58,583 bases of DNA, taken from Shewanella kaireitica. GTDB taxonomy: Bacteria; Pseudomonadota; Gammaproteobacteria; Enterobacterales; Shewanellaceae. The DNA lies in NCBI RefSeq assembly GCF_023284045.1, contig NZ_JAKIKQ010000025.1:1-58583 (forward strand), in the 5' to 3' direction. A model generated the notes under the pieces. That model was given only the letters and a program-made list of their open reading frames with translations. It searched no databases and had not been told where the DNA came from. Position numbers and translations under genes: made by a program. Shown piece by piece: positions 52,554 through 58,583 of this stretch; position 1 is the stretch's first letter; each line of letters starts with the position of its first letter.

Positions 52554-54866
52554 ATTAAACGCTTACAAAGATTAGTAGCCGTTCAATGGCAGCCCAAAAG
52601 TCGCTTAATCGGTCTCTTACTAACAGGACTATTGGCTACTCAGCCATCAGTTGCTACTGAATTTGTTGGCTCGTTTAAATGTCAGCAGTGCCACCAAACA
52701 GAATTTGAAGATTGGACGGGTTCAGATCACGATATGGCAATGAAGCATGCAACACCATCATCTGTGGCTGCTGACTTTGATACTAGCTTCAGTTTTTTAG
52801 GTAAACAAAACCGTTTTTTTCGAAAAGGCGATGAATACTGGGTAAACATCGAAGATAGCAGCGGTCAGTTTAATGACTTTAGAATAAGCTACACCTTTGG
52901 TATCGATCCTTTACAGCAATATATGGTCGAGTTCGAAGATGGCCGGGTGCAACTAATTCCGTTTGCTTGGGACAATCGTTCCAAAATAGAAGGTGGCCAG
53001 AAGTGGTTCCACCTTTATCCGGATAACAGTGCAAAACATGATGATTTTTTCTGGCAAAATGTCGGTCAAAATTGGAATTTTATGTGTGCAGATTGCCATT
53101 CAACCAATGTCAAAAAGAACTATGATTTCGAAAAAAATCGTTTTAATACTACGTTCTCAGAAATCAATGTCGGCTGTGAAGCCTGCCATGGTGCGGCTAG
53201 TAAGCACCTAACCTGGGCAGCGAATAAAGACAGTAGCAGTAATAAAAAAGATGAGAGGAAAGGATTCAGTAGAGACTTAACTAAGCCCGTCTCGAAATGG
53301 ACTTGGCAAACCAATGCCCAAGAAACGAGTAAAAGTACCGATACAGCAACGCCCATCAACAAAGGGCACAGTAATCAACTGCAGACTTGCGCACAATGTC
53401 ATAGCCGTCGTTTACAAATAAGCGATACTAATCCGCTTGTCGATAGTGATTTTGGCGATCGTTACCAACTCAATCTTATCAGCCAAGATCGTTACTATGA
53501 TGACGGCCAAGTGTACGACGAAGACTATGTTTATGGCTCTTTCTTACAATCAAAAATGCACCATAACGGTGTTGTTTGCAGTAATTGCCACAACCCTCAT
53601 TCTACCAAGTTAGTGCTGCCTAAAAATGCACTTTGTAGCCAATGCCACAGTCCTGCAATATTCGACACCAGTGAGCACCATCAGCACCCAGTAAACACCA
53701 GTGGTGCCCAGTGTGTTAATTGTCATATGCCGCAAACAACCTATATGCAGATTGATAAAAGGCGTGATCATAGCTTTAGTATTCCCAACCCAGGTAACTC
53801 ACAAAGAATGGGTACCCCTAACGCTTGTAATCAATGCCATCAAGATAAAGATACTGCTTGGGCTGTAGATAAAACCTCAAACTGGTATCCATCGTTAAAT
53901 CAGTATGATGCAAAACATTTTAGTAGTGCGTTTGCTGGTGCTAGAGCTGGCCTTCCCGCTGCAGGCGATCAGCTATCTTACATCGCCCAAGATAGTAGTC
54001 AGCCAGCGGTTATACGTGCTGCTGCCATAGAGCGTTTACAGCAATACCCCAGCCGTAACGGCATTGTGGCAGTCGCAAGAGCGACCCGTAACGATGAACC
54101 AATGCTCAGGTTTGCGACTATCCAAGGAAGTGCCCCCTACCCCATTGCTGACAGATGGCGCATGCTGGCGCCCTTACTCAATGACAAGATACTGATGGTG
54201 CGTAGCCAAGCTGCTGGCGCTTTGGCGGGATTCTGGCCTGAGTTGAGTCAAGAACAGCGGAGACAATTGAAGTCCCCCTTGGACGAATATATAAAAATAT
54301 TGAAATTTAATGGCGACCGAGGTTTTGCTAGAACCAATCTCGGTCATCTTTATGCCAATCAGGGCTTAGCTGAACAAGCAATTAAAGAATACAAAGCAGC
54401 AATTGAGGTGCAAGCTAATTATGATGCCGCGTATATTAATCTCGCAGATTTATATCGTACTCAAGGTAACAATAGCCAAGCAATGGCAATTTTAGAGCAA
54501 GGTATGCTGGCACAACCGGCATCAGGTTCAATTCAATTTAGTATGGCGCTAGCATTACTACGTGACAAACAAACATCAACAGCCATAAAACACCTCAAAA
54601 AAGCAACGGAATTGGAGCCTACAAATGGCCGTTTTTGGTATGTCTATGCAATAGCAATCACCCCAACATCGGTTTCAGCGGCTGGAGCCGCATTTGACAA
54701 AGCTTATCAAGTTAGTGGTAATCCACAGTACCTTTATGCCCTTTGTGAGTTGATGTTGAGTAATAAAAGCCCGCAATCGAGCCAATGTTTACAAGAATTA
54801 TCAACGCGAGCACCTGCAGATGCGGTTAACCAGCTTAAAGCTCGCTTTCATTTGAAGAGTGATTAA
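52554..54866 (+). CDS. Secreted eight-haem cytochrome c with TPR domain; ATT start codon
   Basis: A 770-aa protein with eight C-x-x-C-H haem sites: CQQCH, CADCH, CEACH, CAQCH, CSNCH, CSQCH, CVNCH and CNQCH, all in the first 450 residues, as in cytochrome c554-type multihaem proteins. A HEAT-like part and about three TPR units follow (DRGFARTNLGHLYANQGLAEQ and on). Haem attachment requires export. The frame from the only ordinary start (TTG at 52632) lacks a signal peptide, but upstream in frame lies KRLQRLVAVQWQPKSRLIGL, then LLTGLLATQPSVA, a clear signal peptide. It begins at ATT (52554), 6 nt after AAGGGAG, and no ATG, GTG or TTG is available. I take ATT as the start. Electron partner unknown. 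Confidence 0.85.
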   Translation: MKRLQRLVAVQWQPKSRLIGLLLTGLLATQPSVATEFVGSFKCQQCHQTEFEDWTGSDHDMAMKHATPSSVAADFDTSFSFLGKQNRFFRKGDEYWVNIEDSSGQFNDFRISYTFGIDPLQQYMVEFEDGRVQLIPFAWDNRSKIEGGQKWFHLYPDNSAKHDDFFWQNVGQNWNFMCADCHSTNVKKNYDFEKNRFNTTFSEINVGCEACHGAASKHLTWAANKDSSSNKKDERKGFSRDLTKPVSKWTWQTNAQETSKSTDTATPINKGHSNQLQTCAQCHSRRLQISDTNPLVDSDFGDRYQLNLISQDRYYDDGQVYDEDYVYGSFLQSKMHHNGVVCSNCHNPHSTKLVLPKNALCSQCHSPAIFDTSEHHQHPVNTSGAQCVNCHMPQTTYMQIDKRRDHSFSIPNPGNSQRMGTPNACNQCHQDKDTAWAVDKTSNWYPSLNQYDAKHFSSAFAGARAGLPAAGDQLSYIAQDSSQPAVIRAAAIERLQQYPSRNGIVAVARATRNDEPMLRFATIQGSAPYPIADRWRMLAPLLNDKILMVRSQAAGALAGFWPELSQEQRRQLKSPLDEYIKILKFNGDRGFARTNLGHLYANQGLAEQAIKEYKAAIEVQANYDAAYINLADLYRTQGNNSQAMAILEQGMLAQPASGSIQFSMALALLRDKQTSTAIKHLKKATELEPTNGRFWYVYAIAITPTSVSAAGAAFDKAYQVSGNPQYLYALCELMLSNKSPQSSQCLQELSTRAPADAVNQLKARFHLKSD

Positions 54867-54879
54867 CCCCAGCATAATA

Positions 54880-54917
54880 AAGAAAACTGGAATATCTACG
54901 AGTATTTCGGTTTTCTT
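54880..54917 (+). other. Hairpin between the cytochrome and outer-membrane protein genes
   Basis: AAGAAAACTGGAATA and TATTTCGGTTTTCTT pair over about 15 bp, including G-U pairs, with an 8-nt loop. T-rich sequence is within the stem rather than after it. Possible partial terminator. Confidence 0.45.
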
Positions 54918-54965
54918 CTCTGCTCTACTATGAGCCCATTGAAATTGTGACTATGGGTGAAATAA

Positions 54966-55748
54966 GTGAAATCACAAACCGCACTATTAGGCTTGCTAAC
55001 TGTATCGTTTATTAGCACTGCAGCTTTTGCTGAAGAAAAAGAAGTTCAAGACATGTCAGATCCACTTGCTGTATATACGCAGGTCGGCGGCTCTTACGGC
55101 ACAAATGGAATTAACTTTAAGCTAGGTAAGACACTTGATACCGGTTCACCTACAGATATGTCGATGGTTCTTTTTGAATTAAAAAGCATGTTTGGCGAAC
55201 ACACTAAAGATGAAGGTTCAAGTGCAATGAACCCTGACATGGCTAATGATGGTATCTCTGAGCTCCGCTTTAGAAAGTTTGATGTAGACATGACCAACGG
55301 TCGTGGTATTTCTATGGATGTTATCCATAACTTCGACACCAATTCAGGTACAGCGTCAATTGGCATGATTCAAGCTTTACCAAAAGTCGGTTTTTGGCAA
55401 GCATTCCCAATTATCGCAGCTGGCGTCCAGTACAATGATGGCTCAATGCATGCAGCTGATGGTGATTCTACGGGCTTACATTCTGACTTTGCTTTTGCAA
55501 GTTTCACCTTGTACAACAAATTTCAGTTAACCGATACCATTTGGGCAAACTACAACCCAGTTTATACTCAAGCTATTTTTGGCGATCAACTCTACACAGA
55601 TAATCTGCGTGGAAGTGATGGTTTGACTCATGAGTTTGTTTTGAGCTGGCAGATGACACCCAAGCAAAACTTTCGTCTTTGGTATAACACGACTCAGAAT
55701 AACTTTAGCGACGGTGACTTTCGTCTAGAGTACAACCAGCAATTCTAA
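54966..55748 (+). CDS. Small outer-membrane beta-barrel protein
   Basis: A 260-aa exported protein with signal MKSQTALLGLLTVSFISTAAFA. The mature part alternates polar and aromatic residues (DPLAVYTQVGGSYG, FLYNKF-like strands, EFVLSWQMTPKQNFRLWYN) and ends in Phe (RLEYNQQF), as barrel proteins do. No family is recognised. The start is GTG at 54966, with GGTGA before it. It follows the eight-haem cytochrome by 99 nt and is closed by a good terminator, so it is probably its co-transcribed partner in the envelope. Confidence 0.8.
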   Translation: MKSQTALLGLLTVSFISTAAFAEEKEVQDMSDPLAVYTQVGGSYGTNGINFKLGKTLDTGSPTDMSMVLFELKSMFGEHTKDEGSSAMNPDMANDGISELRFRKFDVDMTNGRGISMDVIHNFDTNSGTASIGMIQALPKVGFWQAFPIIAAGVQYNDGSMHAADGDSTGLHSDFAFASFTLYNKFQLTDTIWANYNPVYTQAIFGDQLYTDNLRGSDGLTHEFVLSWQMTPKQNFRLWYNTTQNNFSDGDFRLEYNQQF

Positions 55749-55777
55749 TACCAAACAGAATTTAGCTACCCCTAAGC

Positions 55778-55806
55778 AAAAAAGCCAGCAATAAGCTGGC
55801 TTTTTT
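55778..55806 (+). terminator. Intrinsic terminator after the outer-membrane protein
   Basis: AAAAAAGCCAGC, loop AATAA, GCTGGCTTTTTT. Strong stem with a T run; the A run on the left would also serve the minus strand. Confidence 0.9.
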
Positions 55807-55940
55807 ATTGCGAGACTCCAGCTGGTAAAAACACCTGTTTTCATCGCAGTGAGTCCCGATTCACAGGGGTAGTTTAGCTTTCACTTTATAATCACGGATG
55901 TTAGATAACGATCGACCCTAGCGTTCCAACGGAGTTAATA

Positions 55941-57203
55941 ATGCAACCAATCAAAGTCAATTTACATAATGGAAAAGCAAGCAAACGATTTCATGTGATG
56001 AGTAAGCCTATTGGGGCTGCATGTAACATCGACTGCACCTACTGCTACTACTTAAGTAAACAGGATCTTCTTGAATATAAAAAAGGTTGCAGCCCACAGA
56101 TGCCATTCGATCAGCTTGAATCTTACATTAAGCAATATATTGAACAGCAAAATACTCCAGAAATCATCTTCACTTGGCAAGGCGGTGAACCGACCATGCT
56201 CGGACTTGATTATTTCAAAGAGGTCGTCCGCTTACAGGCTAAATACGCTCCTAAAGGAGTTTTGATATCTAATGACCTGCAAACCAACGGCACCCTGCTA
56301 AACGATGCATGGTGTTACTTCTTATCTAAACATAAGTTTTTAGTGGGCTTAAGTATTGATGGGCCTGAGATGTACCACAACGCCTACCGTAAAAATAGAG
56401 CTGGCCGTGGCACGTTTAAGCAAGTAATGGCCAGCATTACACTATTGCATAAACATAAAGTGAACTTTGCAACGCTGACTTGTATCAATAAGCTTACCAG
56501 CCAGAATCCGTTAGAGATCTACCGTTTCTTGCGAGATGAAGTGCGATCGCCGCAAATACAGTTTATTCCTATCGCAGAGCCAGAAACATTTAGAAAAACG
56601 GCTCCGCATCATTGGCAAAAAGAACAACTCCCAATTCTTGGCAGTAAGCAAGCACAACCTGGCGAATTAGGTTCCGTCGTCACACCATGGTCGGTATCCA
56701 GTGAAGGCTGGGGAACTTTCTTGTGTACAGTCTTTGATGAGTGGGTAAAGCATGATTTAGGAAGAGTAAACGTACAATATTTTGAAGCCTGTGTGGAAAC
56801 TTGGATGGGGAGAACCAACCCCTTATGCACATTAGGTTCATTATGTGGTAAAGGCTTAGCAATGGAGCCAAACGGCGACGTATTTGCATGTGACCACTAC
56901 GTTTATCCTGAATATAAAATTGGCAATATTCACGAAAAACCGCTTGATCAAATGGCGTTTTCAGCGAAGCAACAATCTTTTGGCTTTGCCAAGAACCGTA
57001 GCCTAACAAAACAATGCCAAAACTGTGATTACAAATTTGCCTGTTTCGGTGAATGTCCTAAGAATCGCTTTGTACGATCTTACGAAGGTGAAGTGGGCCA
57101 TAATTATCTGTGCCAAGGCTGGCATATGTTTTTCAAACATATCGACACTTATATGTGCCAAATAGTGAGTGCCATGGGCTATCAAGTAAGAAAAACTGTA
57201 TAA
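55941..57203 (+). CDS. Anaerobic sulfatase-maturing enzyme (radical SAM)
   Basis: A 420-aa cytoplasmic radical SAM protein. The first cluster is bound by C28, C32 and C35 in GAACNIDCTYCYY. Then come WQGGEPTMLGLDYF and LQTNGTLL of the core, and two SPASM cluster regions: CTLGSLCGKGLAMEPNGDVF with CDHYVYPEYKIGNI, and CQNCDYKFACFGECPKNRF. This is the anSME pattern: it oxidises the Cys (or Ser) of a sulfatase signature to formylglycine without oxygen before export. Both sulfatases here carry the Cys-type signature, so this enzyme can serve both. The ATG has GGAG before it. Confidence 0.93.
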   Translation: MQPIKVNLHNGKASKRFHVMSKPIGAACNIDCTYCYYLSKQDLLEYKKGCSPQMPFDQLESYIKQYIEQQNTPEIIFTWQGGEPTMLGLDYFKEVVRLQAKYAPKGVLISNDLQTNGTLLNDAWCYFLSKHKFLVGLSIDGPEMYHNAYRKNRAGRGTFKQVMASITLLHKHKVNFATLTCINKLTSQNPLEIYRFLRDEVRSPQIQFIPIAEPETFRKTAPHHWQKEQLPILGSKQAQPGELGSVVTPWSVSSEGWGTFLCTVFDEWVKHDLGRVNVQYFEACVETWMGRTNPLCTLGSLCGKGLAMEPNGDVFACDHYVYPEYKIGNIHEKPLDQMAFSAKQQSFGFAKNRSLTKQCQNCDYKFACFGECPKNRFVRSYEGEVGHNYLCQGWHMFFKHIDTYMCQIVSAMGYQVRKTV

Positions 57204-57218
57204 CTTGATCTTCAGAAC

Positions 57219-57245
57219 CGGCATAAGCCTTATACGCTTATGCCG
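57219..57245 (+). terminator. Hairpin after the anSME gene
   Basis: CGGCATAAGC, 7-nt loop, GCTTATGCCG: a perfect 10-bp stem 15 nt past the stop, followed by CTATTCTTCG. A weak intrinsic terminator. Confidence 0.55.
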
Positions 57246-57353
57246 CTATTCTTCGCTAATTTGTCGAGCACAAACGACCTTCATATTCGCCCACCTAGAG
57301 AGCGTTAAAATCAAGTTCCCAGCGGATAAAACCTTTAATACCAATAGAGTGCA

Positions 57354-58241
57354 TTGTATAACGAGCGTACTCAAACTCTTATCGGTCTGATACACTCTTT
57401 GGGACATATTCAAATACCAGATCAGCTCCTTATGCAACGTGCTACGCTTCGCCAAGCCAAATCGATTGATAACGTCTACAACAGCGCCTATTGGCACTTA
57501 AGCCAACAAGATTTTACTATCAATGAAATTCGCTCTAAGCTTGAACGTAAAACGGATAAGCAAGAGTGGATAGAGACGGTTCTAGCCAAACTTATAGACT
57601 GCGGTTATCTAAAGAGCGATGCTGATTTTGCAGTGCGCTATTGTGAAATGGCTTTCGGCAATGAAATCGGCTCAGGTGCCATTAAGCGAAAGTTACAGCT
57701 ACGTGGCCTATCGGCAATTGATGTAGACACTGCGATAGAACACGTTATTGAAGCCCTTAAAATAGATTGCTATAAGATGGCCACCAGCAGGCTCCTTAGC
57801 CGATTTGAACACTTTAACAATACCAACAAAGAAAAAGTTTACAGCCAAATGACAACCAAGGGTTTTAGCCGCGCAGAGATAGACTACGCCCTGTCACAGC
57901 ATCCCCAGCGTGAAACATTACGCAGTAAACTTGCAGTAAAAGCTGACAAAGTAAACCTAAACTCAGAAATACTAAAACTGTTTAACAAAGGCAAGGGAGA
58001 AACTCTCATTTTGCAGGATCTAAAACAGCGACTAATCGATGTCACGGAGTTTGAAGAAACCGTTTATCAATTGGCGCTTTCTGGAGATCTCGACTTCTAT
58101 GAAAGCTGCAAAAAAGAGTTAGCCAAAAAACGCTATGATTTATCTGACTATAAGGATAAATCCAAGGCCTACGCTTATTTGTCTCGTAAGGGCTTTAGCA
58201 GTGATCAAATAAAAGAAGCCATGCGGATCGAAGATGAATAA
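57354..58241 (+). CDS. Long RecX-family protein
   Basis: A 295-aa helical protein made of repeated three-helix RecX modules. The first is NSAYWHLSQQDFTINEIRSKL with FAVRYCEMAFGNEIGSGAIK and RKLQLRGLSAIDVDTAI; further units are YSQMTTKGFSRAEIDYAL and KAYAYLSRKGFSSDQIKEAM. Ordinary RecX has about 150-170 residues and restrains RecA; this one is nearly twice as long. No recA gene is next to it, so it may be a second RecX-like protein. The start is uncertain: TTG at 57354 (used here) or ATG at 57432, both with weak ribosome sites. Confidence 0.75.
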   Translation: MYNERTQTLIGLIHSLGHIQIPDQLLMQRATLRQAKSIDNVYNSAYWHLSQQDFTINEIRSKLERKTDKQEWIETVLAKLIDCGYLKSDADFAVRYCEMAFGNEIGSGAIKRKLQLRGLSAIDVDTAIEHVIEALKIDCYKMATSRLLSRFEHFNNTNKEKVYSQMTTKGFSRAEIDYALSQHPQRETLRSKLAVKADKVNLNSEILKLFNKGKGETLILQDLKQRLIDVTEFEETVYQLALSGDLDFYESCKKELAKKRYDLSDYKDKSKAYAYLSRKGFSSDQIKEAMRIEDE

Positions 58242-58583
58242 TTGAAGCAGCATCAGCTCTACAAAGATAAACTTCCATATATAAACTTAAGCTTGTGCGA
58301 AAGACCTTAAAAGATATCCTTCCACCATCGATATACAATCCATTGTTGCATCAATTGATTAATTCAACACAATCTAGAAGTAAAGTCATAATAACGCGTA
58401 TAAGCACATTAAAATCGATTCAGGGAAGCATGCATAGTATCGCTTCTCTAGTGCATGTGAAAGGTGTGATTAATACCAATTGCATTAAGTATTTGGCCAG
58501 TTCAGAGCCCCTCAGTCTTTTCAATTCAAAGCGCATTGGTAAAGAAATGGTTGTTCCCTTTTAAGCCAATGCAAAGCAGAAGT
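58242..58583. other. Right-edge region without a supported gene
   Basis: No gene is supported. An open frame at 58295-58564 has no ribosome site and odd composition. The end carries an inverted repeat GCATTGG (about 58533) and CCAATGC (about 58566). The region may belong to a dispersed repeat or a decayed insertion cut by the window edge. Confidence 0.35.

Noticed and set aside
52632..54866. TTG at 52632 as start of the cytochrome gene
   Set aside because: It would remove the signal peptide that a cytochrome c needs, and no ribosome site precedes it.
58295..58564. 89-aa open frame at the right edge
   Set aside because: No ribosome site, GTG start, mixed composition and no recognisable motif; treated as non-coding.

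Overview
The window reads as chromosomal DNA of a marine gammaproteobacterium, most likely a Shewanella. The grounds are the four-gene methylcitrate set prpB-prpC-acnD-prpF behind a GntR-type regulator with TTGTCGACAA operators, an OsmC-YcaO fusion protein, a secreted eight-haem cytochrome c, a YbiT-type ABC-F protein, and a tandem cluster of initiator tRNA genes. The genus is an inference from gene content; no sequence search was possible.

Layout. 1-509: end of an initiator tRNA cluster with three normal tRNA-fMet genes (the first cut by the window edge), one strongly altered 105-nt tRNA-like copy, and a terminator. 599-12174: an alpha-galactoside locus with galK, an overlapping small ORF, a Cys/Met lyase, an NhaC-type carrier, a GH97 enzyme of the retaining (alpha-galactosidase) type, a secreted six-hairpin glycosidase-like protein, a MelR-like AraC regulator and a divergent sulfatase. 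Together they suggest use of sulfated alpha-galactosides, perhaps of algal origin. 12248-25168: mostly housekeeping and stress genes (VF530-type protein, ybiT, AlkD-like, OsmC-YcaO, an AaeXAB-like efflux operon, a YkgJ-type protein, a 2OG-Fe(II) oxygenase, and an aldehyde dehydrogenase with a divergent HxlR regulator). 25230-32497: the prp locus for propionate, with operators around prpR and several RNA hairpins between genes. 33588-45989: two RND efflux systems, a YegS-type lipid kinase between them and a LysR regulator. 46217-57245: a second sulfatase region with a FadL-type porin, an FGE-like lipoprotein lacking the catalytic cysteines, an arylsulfatase, a divergent soluble histidine kinase and NarL-type regulator, an eight-haem TPR cytochrome c, a small outer-membrane barrel and an anaerobic sulfatase-maturing enzyme (anSME). 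57354-58241: a long RecX-family protein.

How the parts work together. Both sulfatases have a Cys-type C-x-A-x-R signature, so the single radical-SAM anSME at the right probably matures both. The left locus would desulfate and cleave alpha-galactosides and phosphorylate the released galactose under MelR-like control. The right locus looks like a signal-controlled arylsulfatase unit: the two-component genes sit directly across a divergent promoter region that carries three 9-bp direct repeats spaced exactly 11 bp apart.

Most unusual items: the tRNA-fMet-like RNA with a new 12-bp helix inside otherwise conserved tRNA ends and spacers; the cytochrome gene whose signal peptide can only be translated from an ATT start codon; the FGE-like lipoprotein without its active-site cysteines; and two translationally overlapping small ORFs, at galK and at the AlkD-like gene.
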